Source of the DNA: Salimicrobium album | GTDB lineage: Bacteria > Bacillota > Bacilli > Bacillales > Halobacillaceae | Direction: 5' to 3' | DNA length: 61,317 nt | NCBI RefSeq assembly: GCF_900107115.1 | Contig: NZ_FNOS01000007.1 | Location: 1-61,317, forward strand | Part shown: piece after piece, positions 9,746-19,241 of the stretch | Position numbering within the stretch: position 1 is the stretch's first letter | Layout of the letters: each line of letters starts with the position of its first letter | Notes under the pieces: model-generated | Told to the model about the DNA's origin: nothing | What the model saw: only the letters and a program-made list of their open reading frames with translations | Database searches by the model: none | Made by a program: the position numbers and the translations under genes

Positions 9746-11212
9746 ATGACTAAAGAGGTGAGAGTAAGGTACGCACCGAGCCCGACCGGATACCTGCACA
9801 TCGGGAACGCGCGGACTGCTCTATTCAACTATTTGTATGCCAAACATAACGACGGGACTTTCGTTATAAGAATCGAAGATACCGATGCAAAAAGAAACGT
9901 GGAAGGTGGAGAACAGAGTCAGCTCGATTTCCTGAAATGGCTCGGAATCGAGTGGGATGAAGGTGCCGGTCACGGTGGAGAGTATGGGCCGTACCACCAG
10001 ATGCAGCGTCTTCACATCTATCAGCAGTACGTGGATGAACTTCTGGAGAAAGATCTCGCCTACAAGTGTTACGTTACCGCGGAAGAACTCGAGGAAGAAA
10101 GGGAAGCGCAGAGAGCCCGGGGCGAAGTCCCTAAATATTCGGGAGCTCACAGCAACCTTACTCAGGAAGAACGGGAACAGTTCGAAGCCGAGGGCAGGGA
10201 GCCGAGTATCCGTCTACGCGTTCCGAAAGATAAAACGTATACGTTCACTGATATTGTGCGTGGCGACATTTCTTTTGATTCCAGCGATTTCGGTGACTGG
10301 GTAATCGTTAAGAAAAATGGCACACCTACGTACAACTTTGCCGTAGCCATCGACGACTACCTGATGAAAATCTCTCACGTGCTGCGCGGAGAAGAGCACA
10401 TTTCCAACACACCGAAACAGATGATGGTATATGAGGCTTTCGGCTGGACCCCGCCTCAGTTCGGTCACATGACCCTGATTCTGAACGAAGAAAGGAAAAA
10501 GCTCAGTAAGCGTGATCAGCATATTCTTCAGTTCATCAGCCAGTACTACGAACGCGGCTATCTGCCGGACGCCCTGTTCAACTTTATTACACTTCTCGGC
10601 TGGTCCCCGGTAGGAGAAGAGGAAATATTCTCTCCTGAAAAACTGATCGAGATCTTTGATGAAGACCGTCTCTCCACTTCTCCGGCAGTATTCGACCCGG
10701 CGAAACTCAAGTGGATGAACAACCAGTACATTAAGAACCTCTCGTTTGAAGAAATACTGGAGCTTACGATCCCTCATCTTGAAAAAGACGGGAAGGTTTC
10801 GACGGACCGGTCTGCGGAGGATCAGAAATGGACGGAGGAACTGATCAGTCTGTATCAGCCTCAGTTGAATTACGGAGCGGAAATCACCGAGCTGACCGAA
10901 CTGTTTTTCCGGGAAACGATCGATTATGATGAAGAAGCGATGGAAGTTCTCCGCGGCGAGCAGGTTCCGGAAGTGCTGGAGGCGTTCAAACGTAACCTCG
11001 AACAGCTCGAGGAATTCACTCCGGAAAATATTAAGCCGCAGATGAAAGCAGTTCAGAAGGAAACAGGTCACAAAGGCAAGAAACTGTTCATGCCGATCCG
11101 GGTAGCCACTACCGGGCAGACCCACGGTCCCGAGCTTCCGAACGCGATTCATCTCCTCGGGTATGATACAGTGACAGCAAGACTTGAAAAAGCACTGGAC
11201 GAATTGAAATAA
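9746..11212 (+). CDS. gltX: Glutamyl-tRNA synthetase
   Basis: A 488-residue class I aminoacyl-tRNA synthetase that charges tRNA-Glu. In Bacillus it is nondiscriminating and also charges tRNA-Gln for later amidation. The HIGH-type motif HIGN is at 18-21 and the KMSKS-type motif appears as KLSKR near 250. Length and order match B. subtilis GltX. The ATG follows AGGAGGGAAAAGCAGT. It precedes the T-box-controlled cysE-cysS pair. Confidence 0.97.
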   Translation: MTKEVRVRYAPSPTGYLHIGNARTALFNYLYAKHNDGTFVIRIEDTDAKRNVEGGEQSQLDFLKWLGIEWDEGAGHGGEYGPYHQMQRLHIYQQYVDELLEKDLAYKCYVTAEELEEEREAQRARGEVPKYSGAHSNLTQEEREQFEAEGREPSIRLRVPKDKTYTFTDIVRGDISFDSSDFGDWVIVKKNGTPTYNFAVAIDDYLMKISHVLRGEEHISNTPKQMMVYEAFGWTPPQFGHMTLILNEERKKLSKRDQHILQFISQYYERGYLPDALFNFITLLGWSPVGEEEIFSPEKLIEIFDEDRLSTSPAVFDPAKLKWMNNQYIKNLSFEEILELTIPHLEKDGKVSTDRSAEDQKWTEELISLYQPQLNYGAEITELTELFFRETIDYDEEAMEVLRGEQVPEVLEAFKRNLEQLEEFTPENIKPQMKAVQKETGHKGKKLFMPIRVATTGQTHGPELPNAIHLLGYDTVTARLEKALDELK

Positions 11213-11224
11213 AGAAAAAACCCT

Positions 11225-11460
11225 GACGGGGAGAAGTAGGGACATATCTCTTACCCAGAGAGAACCGGTACAGCTGAGAACGGTTTTAAGAGAATGTCCC
11301 GAAATGCACCCCTGAGTCTTCCGTCGAACCTGCAGTAGACGAAGCGGCACCTTCCCGTTATAGAAGTGAGAGGGAGGAACAGTCAGACTGTTCTTCCAAA
11401 CAGAGTGGAACCACGCGGAAGCGTCTCTGTGCTTAAAGGCACAGGGACGCTTTTTTTCGA
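11225..11460 (+). promoter_or_regulatory. T-box riboswitch, tRNA-Cys specific
   Basis: This leader upstream of cysE-cysS has the T-box landmarks: GAGAAGTAGGGAC on the 5' side of stem I, an F-box CCGTTA (11355-11360) and a T-box AGAGTGGAACCACGCGG (11402-11418). A terminator stem (AAGCGTC.. with ..GACGCTT) and T run lie at 11419-11457. The specifier position in GAAATGCACC reads TGC (11305-11307), a Cys codon. The variable T-box base is A in TGGA (11406-11409), which fits the U discriminator of tRNA-Cys. Uncharged tRNA-Cys would allow read-through into cysE-cysS. Confidence 0.93.
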
Positions 11461-11509
11461 CAGAAGAATTATGACACGGATTCATAGAATAGTGCGAAGG
11501 AGGGAAATG

Positions 11510-12190
11510 ATGGGGAAATTAAAAATGTTCAAAGAAGATGTCGAAGTGGTTTTTGACCAGGACCCTGCTGCCCGTTCTTACTGGGAAGTGATTCTTACTT
11601 ATGCAGGTCTGCACGCCATCTGGTCTCATAGAATCGCACACGGCCTCTACAAAAAGAAATTCTTCTTTCTGGCGAGAGTCATCTCGCAGATCAGCCGTTT
11701 TTTCACCGGAATTGAAATTCATCCCGGAGCGACGATAGGGAGACGGTTTTTCATCGACCACGGTATGGGAGTGGTGGTCGGAGAGACTTGTGAAATCGGG
11801 AATAACGTCTCGATCTTCCAGGGAGTCACACTCGGCGGTACAGGTAAGGAGAAAGGCAAGCGTCACCCCACTCTTGAAGATAACGTGCTTGTCGCTACAG
11901 GAGCCAAAGTGCTCGGCTCCATTACGATCGGCAAAAATTCAAAAGTCGGAGCCGGATCCGTCGTGCTTCATGAAGTGCCCGAGAATTCCACAGTAGTCGG
12001 AATACCGGGACGGGTCGTTATCCGGAACGGGGAAAAAGTGGAAGGGAAAAGGAAAGACCTGGATCACCACAAACTGCCGGACCCCGTCTACGATCGCCTG
12101 AATGAAATAGAGCAGGAAATCAAGGAGATGTGCGAAGAATTGAATATCGAGAGAAAAAGGAGTGAGGACCATGAGTATAAAGATTTATAA
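11510..12190 (+). CDS. cysE: Serine O-acetyltransferase
   Basis: A 226-residue CysE that acetylates L-serine with acetyl-CoA, the first step of cysteine synthesis. Left-handed beta-helix hexapeptide repeats run from about 60 to 175 ([33 protein letters not shown]). The frame is open far back into the T-box leader. ATG 11510 is preferred because it lies five bases after AAGGAGGG; ATG 11507 is too close. It overlaps the cysS start by 20 bases. Confidence 0.96.
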   Translation: MGKLKMFKEDVEVVFDQDPAARSYWEVILTYAGLHAIWSHRIAHGLYKKKFFFLARVISQISRFFTGIEIHPGATIGRRFFIDHGMGVVVGETCEIGNNVSIFQGVTLGGTGKEKGKRHPTLEDNVLVATGAKVLGSITIGKNSKVGAGSVVLHEVPENSTVVGIPGRVVIRNGEKVEGKRKDLDHHKLPDPVYDRLNEIEQEIKEMCEELNIERKRSEDHEYKDL

Positions 12191-13571
12191 TACGCTCACA
12201 AGACAGAAGGAAACGTTTGAACCGCTCGAAGAAGGCAAGGTGAAGATGTACGTCTGCGGCCCGACCGTATACAACTACATTCATATCGGAAACGCGCGCC
12301 CTGCGATCGTTTTCGATACTGTCCGCCGTTATTTTGAATACCGGGGCTATGAAGTGATCTATGTTCTGAACTTTACGGACGTGGATGACAAACTGATCAA
12401 AGCCGCCAATGAGCTCGGAGAAGAAGTGCCGGCGATTGCGGACCGCTTTATTGAGGCTTACAAGGAAGACGTGGGTGCATTAGGTGTGAAAGAAGCGGTT
12501 CACCACCCGCGCGTCACCGAAAATATGGACGAAATTATAACGTTTATCGATAGTCTGATCAGCAAAGGGTACGCCTATGAAACAGAGGGCGACGTTTACT
12601 TCCGGACGCGTAAGTTTGATGAATACGGAAAACTTTCCCAGCAGCCGATCGACGAACTGCAGTCCGGGTCACGGATCGAAGTCGGTGAGAAGAAAGAGGA
12701 CCCGCTCGACTTCGCTCTCTGGAAAGAAGCGAAGGATGGGGAAATCAGCTGGGAAAGCCCGTGGGGGACAGGACGTCCGGGCTGGCATATCGAATGCTCC
12801 ACGATGGCGAAAAAATATCTTGGAGATACGATCGATATCCATGCCGGAGGACAGGATCTAACTTTCCCTCACCACGAAAACGAAATTGCCCAGTCGGAAG
12901 CACATAATGAGACGGATTTCGCCCGTTACTGGATGCATAACGGTTATATCAATATTGAGAATGAAAAAATGTCCAAGTCGCTAGGGAATTTCGTCCTCGC
13001 ACATGATCTGGTTAAAAAGCACGATCCTCAGATGATCCGCTTTTTCATGCTTAGTGTACAATACCGCCATCCGATCAATTTCAGCGCGGAACTTCTTGAA
13101 AGCGCAAAAAGCGGGTTCGAACGCATCCGGAACGCTTATGAAAATGTGAAACACAGGAAGAAGACCAGCATGAGTCTTACGAATGACAAAGACGAGTGGA
13201 TGGAGGAAACGGAGCGTCTGAGACAGTCTTTTATCAAAGAAATGGACGACGACTTCAATACCGCGAATGCCATTTCCGTGCTGTTTGATATAGCGAAATC
13301 CGCGAACCTGTACCAGCAGAAAGAACAGACGGATGAAGAAGTGCTGGAAGCTTACGCCACGCTTCTCGAAGACCTTACCGGAGTGCTCGGCCTTGAAATT
13401 GATGCTGCCGATGAGCTTCAGGATGAGGAAGTGGATGCAAAGATACAGGAGCGGGAACAGGCGAGAAAAGACCGCAATTTCGCCAGAGCCGACCAGCTTC
13501 GTGACGAGCTGAAAGAAAGAGGGATCGCGCTTGAGGATACACCGCAGGGGCCGAGGTGGAAAAGGGGATGA
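12171..13571 (+). CDS. cysS: Cysteinyl-tRNA synthetase
   Basis: A 466-residue class I synthetase for tRNA-Cys, the usual family length. It has the N-terminal zinc cysteine in YVCGPTVYN, the HIGH-type motif [16 protein letters not shown], a zinc-binding HHENE and the KMSKS motif in [13 protein letters not shown] 12171 lies eight bases after AAAGGAG. Being downstream of cysE under one Cys T-box links cysteine synthesis to its charging. Confidence 0.97.
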   Translation: MSIKIYNTLTRQKETFEPLEEGKVKMYVCGPTVYNYIHIGNARPAIVFDTVRRYFEYRGYEVIYVLNFTDVDDKLIKAANELGEEVPAIADRFIEAYKEDVGALGVKEAVHHPRVTENMDEIITFIDSLISKGYAYETEGDVYFRTRKFDEYGKLSQQPIDELQSGSRIEVGEKKEDPLDFALWKEAKDGEISWESPWGTGRPGWHIECSTMAKKYLGDTIDIHAGGQDLTFPHHENEIAQSEAHNETDFARYWMHNGYINIENEKMSKSLGNFVLAHDLVKKHDPQMIRFFMLSVQYRHPINFSAELLESAKSGFERIRNAYENVKHRKKTSMSLTNDKDEWMEETERLRQSFIKEMDDDFNTANAISVLFDIAKSANLYQQKEQTDEEVLEAYATLLEDLTGVLGLEIDAADELQDEEVDAKIQEREQARKDRNFARADQLRDELKERGIALEDTPQGPRWKRG

Positions 13572-13975
13572 GCCGTATCACTAATGCTCATCAGATGAAA
13601 AGTCTGGCTCTCGCCTACATGGGGGACACTGTCCATGACCTGTACGTGCGGGAGCACCTGCTTCAAAAAGGGACCATACGTCCGCAGGAGCTGCATCAGA
13701 CGGCTGTGCGATTCGTATCGGCAGGTGCACAGGCTCACGTTGCGAAAGAATGGATGGAGGACGAAGCGCTTGACGAGCAGGAAGCGGACGTCTTCCGCCG
13801 GGGCAGGAATGCCAAGTCCGGCTCCATCCCGAAAAACACGGACGTCCGCACGTATCGTCTCGCGACAGCTTTTGAAGCTGTCCTCGGCTATCTTTATCTG
13901 GACGGTGACGAAGATCGGCTTTTTGAACTCGTCTCCGGTGCGATTACCACTATCGAAGAAAAGGAGGGGATTTAG
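13568..13975 (+). CDS. mrnC: Mini-ribonuclease III, 23S rRNA maturation
   Basis: A 135-residue RNase III-like protein without a dsRNA-binding domain (143 in B. subtilis). It trims the 23S rRNA precursor ends. The catalytic region is seen in [17 protein letters not shown] and, later, [13 protein letters not shown], with the acidic residues of the RNase III fold. The ATG overlaps the cysS stop (ATGA), so the two are coupled. GTG 13556 is an unlikely alternative start. Confidence 0.93.
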   Translation: MSRITNAHQMKSLALAYMGDTVHDLYVREHLLQKGTIRPQELHQTAVRFVSAGAQAHVAKEWMEDEALDEQEADVFRRGRNAKSGSIPKNTDVRTYRLATAFEAVLGYLYLDGDEDRLFELVSGAITTIEEKEGI

Positions 13976-14719
13976 ATGAGCGGAGAATGGATTACAGGCA
14001 AGAATGCCGTTCTGGAAGCTTTGAAAGCGGAACGACCTATTAATAAAATTTTCATTTCCGATCAGTTACAGCAGCAGGCGGCGAAAAAATTCGAAGCAGC
14101 TGCGAAAAATAACAACATACTGGTCCAGCGGGTGCCTAAACAAAAAATCGATCAGCTGGTGGACGGGAATCACCAGGGGGTGGCTGCTTCCGTAGCGGCC
14201 TATGAGTACAGCGATATGGAAGACCTTTTCTCCCTGGCTGCCGAAAGAGGAGAGGAGCCGTTCTTTCTTATTCTCGACGAGCTGGAAGACCCGCATAACT
14301 TAGGGTCGATCATCCGCACGGCAGATGCTTCCGGGGCTCACGGAGTAATCATTCCGAAACGTCGTTCTGTCGGGCTGACGGCTGTCGTGGCCAAAACTTC
14401 CGCCGGAGCGGTCGAACATGTGCCGGTCGTAAGAGTGACAAATCTGGCCAGAACCATCGATGAACTGAAAGAAAGATTCGTCTGGGTTGTGGGCACTGCC
14501 GCGGACGGCGCTGAGGATTACCGCGAACTGGATGGTACGCTCCCACTGGCACTTGTTATCGGGAACGAAGGAAAGGGGATAAGTCGTCTCACCAAAGAAA
14601 AATGCGACTGGCTCGTCCGTCTGCCGATGACCGGGCACGTCGAGTCACTGAACGCTTCTGTCTCCGCATCTCTTCTGATGTATGAAGTGTACCGGAATCG
14701 TTACCCGGCGGGGAAATAA
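13976..14719 (+). CDS. rlmB: 23S rRNA (guanosine-2'-O)-methyltransferase, TrmH family
   Basis: A 247-residue SPOUT methyltransferase. An N-terminal L30e-like RNA-binding part comes first. The TrmH motifs are then clear: ELEDPHNLGSIIRTADASG (motif 1), LALVIGNEGKGIS (motif 2) and LPMTGHVESLNASVSASLLMYE (motif 3). The likely target is G2251 of 23S rRNA (B. subtilis yacO). It starts on the base after the mrnC stop. Confidence 0.92.
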   Translation: MSGEWITGKNAVLEALKAERPINKIFISDQLQQQAAKKFEAAAKNNNILVQRVPKQKIDQLVDGNHQGVAASVAAYEYSDMEDLFSLAAERGEEPFFLILDELEDPHNLGSIIRTADASGAHGVIIPKRRSVGLTAVVAKTSAGAVEHVPVVRVTNLARTIDELKERFVWVVGTAADGAEDYRELDGTLPLALVIGNEGKGISRLTKEKCDWLVRLPMTGHVESLNASVSASLLMYEVYRNRYPAGK

Positions 14720-14721
14720 AT

Positions 14722-15231
14722 ATGAATATCCTGCTGGTTGACGGTTACAACATGATTGGTGCCTGGCCGGAGTTGAAGGAACTGCGGGATCACGATCTCT
14801 CCGGTGCCCGGGACCTGCTCATCGGAATGCTTGCGGAGTATCAGTCCTACAGAGGGGAAAGGGTCATCGTGGTTTTTGATGCGTACCACGTCAGAGGAAT
14901 GGAACGTAAGCAGCAGAGCGCCAAAATCGAAGTCATTTATACGAAAGAGAACGAAACGGCGGATGAGCGGATCGAGAAACTGTCCGGAGAACTGAACGAC
15001 GTACGGACGAAAGTGTACGTCGCTACTTCCGATTACGCCCAGCAACGGGTCATTTTCGCCCAGGGGGCCTACCGGATTTCCGCCCGGGAACTGTACATCG
15101 ATATCGGAAATGCCCGTAAGGCAATCGAGGAAGATGTATCCGAACGAACAAAAAAAACAAAAGCTTCCAAAATCCAGCTGAAGGAAGAGGTGCGCGACGC
15201 TTTCGAAAAATGGAGACGGGGAAACCACTGA
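14722..15231 (+). CDS. rae1: Ribosome-associated NYN-domain endonuclease Rae1
   Basis: A 169-residue NYN/PIN-like protein (B. subtilis YacP). The N-terminal LLVDGYNMIGAWPEL carries the first catalytic Asp, VVFDAYHV and YATSDYAQQ-type segments carry further acidic residues, and a basic C-terminal helix follows. Family members enter the ribosome A site and cut translated mRNA. The start is two bases after rlmB. Confidence 0.9.
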   Translation: MNILLVDGYNMIGAWPELKELRDHDLSGARDLLIGMLAEYQSYRGERVIVVFDAYHVRGMERKQQSAKIEVIYTKENETADERIEKLSGELNDVRTKVYVATSDYAQQRVIFAQGAYRISARELYIDIGNARKAIEEDVSERTKKTKASKIQLKEEVRDAFEKWRRGNH

Positions 15232-15239
15232 AACGCGTG

Positions 15240-15269
15240 TTGACGGGAAGTAAGCGCTTCCTATATAAT
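15240..15269 (+). promoter_or_regulatory. sigH promoter
   Basis: TTGACG (15240-15245) and TATAAT (15264-15269) with an 18-base spacer. The spacer begins with GGAAGTAAGCGCTTCC (15245-15261), an imperfect inverted repeat that could be an operator; no regulator is assigned. Confidence 0.8.
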
Positions 15270-15333
15270 ATTCCTATATTTAGGAAGTGCGGTTTGAAAA
15301 TCCTGATTCAATCTAGGAGGCAGAGGGACGGGC

Positions 15334-15969
15334 ATGAAAACACTTCAATTGCAGGATCTGAATGATGAGCAGCTTCTTGCTCACATCACCCAGGGTAATA
15401 GTGAAGCTTTAAACTATCTGATCCAGAAATACAAAGGATTTGTCCGTGCAAAAGCGAGGACATACTTCCTCATCGGTGCTGACCGGGAGGATATCATCCA
15501 GGAGGGGATGATTGGTCTTTATAAAGCTATCCGTGATTACCAGGGGGATAAACTTTCTTCTTTCCGGGCGTTTGCGGAGCTTTGTATCACGAGGCAGATC
15601 ATCACGGCCATCAAAGCCGCTACCCGTCAGAAACACATCCCGCTCAATTCATACGTATCCCTTGATAAACCGGTGTTCGATGAAGAATCGGACCGGACGC
15701 TTCTCGATGTACTTATGGGATCGCACGCAATTGATCCCGAAGAGATGATGATACATAGGGAACGATTTACGGATATAGAGAAAAGAATCGAAGAAGTGCT
15801 CAGCAAACTTGAGAAGGAAGTGCTCGCTCTGTATCTGGATGGGGATTCCTATCAGGAAATATCCGCGAAAATCAACCGTCACGTAAAATCGATCGATAAT
15901 GCTCTTCAGCGTGTGAAGAAGAAAATGGAGAAATACACAGAAGCCGAAGAGTTAGCTCTTCAGGGATAA
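15334..15969 (+). CDS. sigH: RNA polymerase sigma-H factor (Spo0H)
   Basis: A 211-residue sigma-70 family factor (218 in B. subtilis) that drives post-exponential, competence and early sporulation genes. Region 2 includes REDIIQEGMIGLYKAIRDY and FRAFAELCITRQIITAIKAATRQKH. Region 4 is the C-terminal helix-turn-helix (DGDSYQEISAKINRHVKSIDNALQR). It has its own promoter and an AGGAGG site 13 bases before the ATG. It is kept although several spore genes are missing from this window. Confidence 0.95.
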   Translation: MKTLQLQDLNDEQLLAHITQGNSEALNYLIQKYKGFVRAKARTYFLIGADREDIIQEGMIGLYKAIRDYQGDKLSSFRAFAELCITRQIITAIKAATRQKHIPLNSYVSLDKPVFDEESDRTLLDVLMGSHAIDPEEMMIHRERFTDIEKRIEEVLSKLEKEVLALYLDGDSYQEISAKINRHVKSIDNALQRVKKKMEKYTEAEELALQG

Positions 15970-15998
15970 TTGACACTCTATTTTAACCGTGCTACATT
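15970..15998 (+). promoter_or_regulatory. rpmG-secE promoter
   Basis: TTGACA (15970-15975) and TACATT (15993-15998) with a 17-base spacer, just after the sigH stop. Confidence 0.8.
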
Positions 15999-16039
15999 AG
16001 TGAGAGTGACTAAAACCTCTTTATAAGGGGACGTTTATA

Positions 16040-16189
16040 GTGAGAAGAAAAATTGTTCTGGCTTGTAAGGAATGCTCCAGCCGAAACTATTCAACCGAAA
16101 AGAAGTCCGGCAGTAGTGAGGAACGGTTGACAGCGCGCAAGTTCTGCAGCAACTGCAACGAACATACGCTGCACCGGGAGACGAAGTAA
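16040..16189 (+). CDS. rpmG: Ribosomal protein L33 (zinc type)
   Basis: A 49-residue L33 with a GTG start nine bases after AAGGGG. Four cysteines in two CxxC pairs (CKEC near 9-12 and CSNC near 36-39) make the zinc-binding form. It lies in the usual sigH-rpmG-secE-nusG order. Confidence 0.95.
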   Translation: MRRKIVLACKECSSRNYSTEKKSGSSEERLTARKFCSNCNEHTLHRETK

Positions 16190-16213
16190 GATGGAGTTTG
16201 GGGGTGTCACCGC

Positions 16214-16387
16214 ATGTTTACATTTTTGAAAAACGTATCGCGCGAAATGAAAAAAGTCAGCTGGCCCACCGGTAATGAACTGATGCGCTACACGGTTACG
16301 GTTCTTGTGACCGTAGCTTTCATAGCTGTGTTCTTCGGTATCGTAGATTTTGGTATTTCCCAGGGTCTGGAACTGATCACAGGATAA
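16214..16387 (+). CDS. secE: Preprotein translocase subunit SecE
   Basis: A 57-residue single-span SecE. An amphipathic N-terminal helix (FLKNVSREMKKVSWPTGNEL) with the conserved KVSWP motif is followed by one transmembrane segment at about 29-47. It holds the SecY channel together. The ATG follows a GGGGGTG ribosome site. Confidence 0.95.
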   Translation: MFTFLKNVSREMKKVSWPTGNELMRYTVTVLVTVAFIAVFFGIVDFGISQGLELITG

Positions 16388-16408
16388 AGGAAAATAAACT
16401 ATGCATGG

Positions 16409-16430
16409 AAAACCCGTTCGCGGGTTTTTT
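16409..16430 (+). terminator. Terminator between secE and nusG
   Basis: AAAACCCG, a TTCG loop and CGGGTTTT, with two more T. A compact intrinsic terminator or attenuator between two genes usually read together, so nusG may be partly uncoupled from secE. Confidence 0.8.
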
Positions 16431-16450
16431 CCAGTTAAATTAAGAAGATA

Positions 16451-16484
16451 AGGGAGGGAAGGACAAAGCGCTTGTCCCCACCAC
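16451..16484 (+). promoter_or_regulatory. nusG leader: distant Shine-Dalgarno and intervening hairpin
   Basis: The only good ribosome site, AGGGAGGG (16451-16458), ends 26 bases before ATG 16485. Between them GGACAA (16461-16466) and TTGTCC (16472-16477) form a perfect 6-bp hairpin with an AGCGC loop. Folding it brings the ribosome site to about nine bases from the ATG. The structure is seen directly; its use is inferred. Confidence 0.6.
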
Positions 16485-17027
16485 ATGGAAAAAAGATGGT
16501 ATGTTGTCCACACTTACTCAGGATATGAGAATAAGGTTCGGACTAATTTAGAAAAACGTGTCGAGTCAATGGGTATGGAAGATAAGATCTTCCGTGTCAT
16601 TGTTCCTGAAGAAGACGAAACGGAAATCAAGAACGGAAAACGGAAAGTTACGAAGAAAAAGGTCTTCCCGGGATACGTGCTCGCAGAAATGGTTATGACG
16701 GATGATTCCTGGTACGTTGTTCGTAACACCCCCGGTGTAACAGGGTTCGTCGGGTCGACCGGCTCTGGATCGAAACCCATCCCTCTCCTGCCGGAAGAGG
16801 CGGAACGTGAACTGAAGCGTATGGGGATGAAAGAACCGTCCAATGTGGAAGTGGATTTTGAAGTGAACGAGCACGTGAAAGTCAACGATGGACCGTTCGC
16901 CAATTTCACCGGTACGATTGAAAATCTGGACGTGGACAAACAAAAAGTTAAAGTCCACGTAAACATGTTCGGACGGGAAACCCCGGTCGAACTCGAATTC
17001 TCTCAGATTGAGAAGCTGACGGATTAA
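16485..17027 (+). CDS. nusG: Transcription elongation factor NusG
   Basis: A 180-residue NusG. The NGN domain binds RNA polymerase (starts MEKRWYVVHTYSGYENKV, with FPGYVLAEMVMTDDSWYVVRNTPGV). The C-terminal KOW domain contains DGPFANFTGTIENLD and VNMFGRETPVELEF. It supports processive elongation and, in Bacillus, pausing. The N-terminus matches B. subtilis NusG, which fixes the ATG even though the ribosome site is far upstream. Confidence 0.97.
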   Translation: MEKRWYVVHTYSGYENKVRTNLEKRVESMGMEDKIFRVIVPEEDETEIKNGKRKVTKKKVFPGYVLAEMVMTDDSWYVVRNTPGVTGFVGSTGSGSKPIPLLPEEAERELKRMGMKEPSNVEVDFEVNEHVKVNDGPFANFTGTIENLDVDKQKVKVHVNMFGRETPVELEFSQIEKLTD

Positions 17028-17038
17028 TAAAATTCTTC

Positions 17039-17067
17039 TTGCAAAAAAACAGGAAGAATGATAAAAT
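17039..17067 (+). promoter_or_regulatory. rplK promoter
   Basis: TTGCAA (17039-17044), a 17-base spacer and TAAAAT (17062-17067), with TG one base before the -10 (extended -10). It drives the rplK-rplA transcript. Confidence 0.78.
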
Positions 17068-17168
17068 TTCTATGTTATTCACATGCCCTAAGCTAACGGG
17101 GGTTCATGGATAAAGAGTGGGAGGGGAAACCCCGTAACCACATCACGGACTTTAAGGAGGTGTGTCTC

Positions 17169-17594
17169 GTGGCTAAAAAAGCAATAGATGTAGTAAAACT
17201 TCAAATTCCTGCAGGTAAAGCGAACCCAGCACCGCCAGTAGGTCCTGCACTAGGTCAGGCTGGTATCAACATCATGGGATTCTGTAAGGAATTCAACGCT
17301 CGTACACAAGATGAAGCGGGTATGATCATTCCGGTAGAAATTACGGTATTTGAAGACCGTTCATTTACATTCGTAACGAAAACTCCGCCAGCTGCCGTTC
17401 TTCTTAAGAAAGCAGCAGGAATCGACTCCGGTTCCGGGGAGCCGAACCGTAACAAAGTAGGTTCTGTGAAACGCGATCAAATTCGTGAAATCGCAGAAAC
17501 GAAAATGCCTGATCTTAACGCTTCTGACGTTGATTCTGCAATGCGTATGGTCGAAGGTACCGCGCGCAGTATGGGACTTTCTGTCGAAGACTGA
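17169..17594 (+). CDS. rplK: Ribosomal protein L11
   Basis: A 141-residue L11, part of the GTPase-associated centre and the RelA-sensing region of the 50S subunit. The proline-rich hinge ([17 protein letters not shown]) and C-terminal rRNA-binding domain are typical. The frame is open from 17106. GTG 17169, shortly after AAGGAGGTGTG, gives the conserved start [15 protein letters not shown]. Confidence 0.97.
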   Translation: MAKKAIDVVKLQIPAGKANPAPPVGPALGQAGINIMGFCKEFNARTQDEAGMIIPVEITVFEDRSFTFVTKTPPAAVLLKKAAGIDSGSGEPNRNKVGSVKRDQIREIAETKMPDLNASDVDSAMRMVEGTARSMGLSVED

Positions 17595-17783
17595 TCCCGG
17601 TCGGGTAAGAACTGATAAACACAGGTTGCGAGTGGAAGAGTCTCTTCTTTCGCAACCTTTATCGTGTTAAAAGAAAAACCTGTACCTGAACGTACAGGGG
17701 GCTTCTCCTTCTTCCTGAAGGAAGGGAGAGAAGTTTAACCGTGGGAGGTCTAACCGCTAAAACCACAACGAGGAGGAAAAGAA
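17595..17783 (+). promoter_or_regulatory. Structured rplK-rplA intergenic leader
   Basis: A 189-base gap with three successive hairpins: GGTTGCG/CGCAACC (17624-17630 with 17651-17657), CCTGTAC/GTACAGG (17679-17685 with 17692-17698), and a long CTTCTC...GAGAAG stem (about 17702-17733). An AACGAGGAGG ribosome site follows. Partial termination or L1 feedback binding are possible roles; neither is shown by the sequence alone. Confidence 0.5.
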
Positions 17784-18479
17784 ATGGCTAACAAATCAAA
17801 AAGACAACGTGAAATTGAAAAGCTCGTTGATACTTCGAACGCATATGAAACAAGTGAAGCTATCAGTCTTGTGAAACAGACTGCGAAAGCTAACTTTGAT
17901 GAAACAGTAGAAGCTGCTTTTCGTCTGGGTGTAGACCCTAAAAAAGCAGACCAGCAAATCCGCGGGGCAATGGTATTGCCGCACGGTACCGGTAAAACAC
18001 AGCGTGTTCTCGTTTTCGCTAAAGGCGACAAAGCTAAAGAAGCGGAAGCGGCAGGTGCCGACTTTGTAGGAGAGCAGGATCTTATCAACAGTATCAACCA
18101 GGGATGGTTCGACTTTGATGTAGTGGTCGCTACTCCTGACATGATGGCAGAAGTAGGGAAACTTGGTCGTGTACTTGGACCAAAAGGACTTATGCCTAAC
18201 CCTAAAACCGGAACAGTTACCTTCGAAATCGAAAAAGCTGTTCAGGAAATCAAAGCCGGTAAAGTAGAATACCGCGTTGATAAATCTGCGAATATCCACG
18301 TTCCAATCGGTAAAGCATCTTTCGACGAGTCGAAACTCAAAGAGAACTTCGACGCCCTTAGAGAAGAACTTCTTAAAGTGAAGCCTCAGGCGACGAAAGG
18401 TATTTACATGAAGAACGCTGCTGTATCTGCAACTATGGGTCCTGGAATCAAGGTCGACATTTCCGGCTCTTCCAAGTAA
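17784..18479 (+). CDS. rplA: Ribosomal protein L1
   Basis: A 231-residue L1 of the 50S L1 stalk. The signature [10 protein letters not shown] and GRVLGPKGL are present, along with the two-domain layout. L1 commonly represses its own mRNA; a structured leader precedes this gene. Confidence 0.98.
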   Translation: MANKSKRQREIEKLVDTSNAYETSEAISLVKQTAKANFDETVEAAFRLGVDPKKADQQIRGAMVLPHGTGKTQRVLVFAKGDKAKEAEAAGADFVGEQDLINSINQGWFDFDVVVATPDMMAEVGKLGRVLGPKGLMPNPKTGTVTFEIEKAVQEIKAGKVEYRVDKSANIHVPIGKASFDESKLKENFDALREELLKVKPQATKGIYMKNAAVSATMGPGIKVDISGSSK

Positions 18480-18486
18480 TTATTCC

Positions 18487-18515
18487 TTGACTTTCCGGTT
18501 CAGATCAGATATGAT
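18487..18515 (+). promoter_or_regulatory. rplJ-rplL promoter
   Basis: TTGACT (18487-18492) and TATGAT (18510-18515) with a 17-base spacer. It opens the long L10 leader. Confidence 0.78.
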
Positions 18516-18522
18516 AATCGTT

Positions 18523-18707
18523 GTTATATAAATGTATACGTTGTACCGTAGACAGCAGGTGCGCCCCGGGCGCTTAATTTCCTGCCGAGGTGTTCGCTTA
18601 TAAACAGGCAGGTTTTCCTGCTTTATGAGGAGCCTCCATGTCTCGGTGCATGGAGGCTTTTTCTTTGCACCGGACGGTATGATGGCAGTTTATTAGGAGG
18701 TGGAACA
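18523..18707 (+). promoter_or_regulatory. L10 leader with attenuator terminator
   Basis: The leader holds a stem GCAGG-GCGCC/GGCGC-CCTGC (18555-18559 and 18561-18565 with 18569-18573 and 18581-18585), a small GCAGG/CCTGC hairpin (18608-18621) and a 10-bp terminator AGCCTCCATG/CATGGAGGCT (18631-18658) with a T run. The repeated GCAGG and CCTGC segments allow alternative pairings. Position and layout match the known L10-binding autoregulatory leader. Confidence 0.8.
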
Positions 18708-19208
18708 ATGAGCAAAGTAATTGAGCAGAAACAGCAGGTCGTCTCTGAAATTGCTGATAAGTTCCGCAATAGCAAAGCTGCAGTACTTGTAGATTACCGC
18801 GGTTTGAACGTCGCGGCAGCAACAGAACTTCGTGCTAACTTGCGCGAAGCAGGCGTTGACTTCAAAGTCTACAAGAACACGATGGTTCGTCGTGCAACTG
18901 CAGACGCAGATCTTACAGAACTTGATGAGGTTCTTGTAGGTCCGACTGCTCTTGCGTTCAGTGAAGAGGACGTTGTAGCTCCTGCGAAAGTTTTGAACAA
19001 CTTCGCTAAAGAGCACCCGAACCTCGAAATCAAAGGCGGCGTCGTCGAAGGTCAGGTGGCGACACTTGAACAGATTCAGGAACTTGCAACCCTTCCGGAT
19101 TACGAAGGACTTGTAGCTATGTTCTTGAGTGTACTGCAGGCGCCAGTGCGTAACCTTGCATATGCCACTCAGGCTATTGCTGATCAAAAAGAAGAAGAGA
19201 GTGCGTAA
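18708..19208 (+). CDS. rplJ: Ribosomal protein L10
   Basis: A 166-residue L10, the base of the L7/L12 stalk. The N-terminal rRNA-binding domain includes [17 protein letters not shown] and the C-terminal helix binds L7/L12 dimers. It follows TTAGGAGGTGG and lies after its own leader. Confidence 0.98.
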   Translation: MSKVIEQKQQVVSEIADKFRNSKAAVLVDYRGLNVAAATELRANLREAGVDFKVYKNTMVRRATADADLTELDEVLVGPTALAFSEEDVVAPAKVLNNFAKEHPNLEIKGGVVEGQVATLEQIQELATLPDYEGLVAMFLSVLQAPVRNLAYATQAIADQKEEESA

Positions 19209-19241
19209 GTACTACTCAACATCTATTAAGGAGGAAATATC

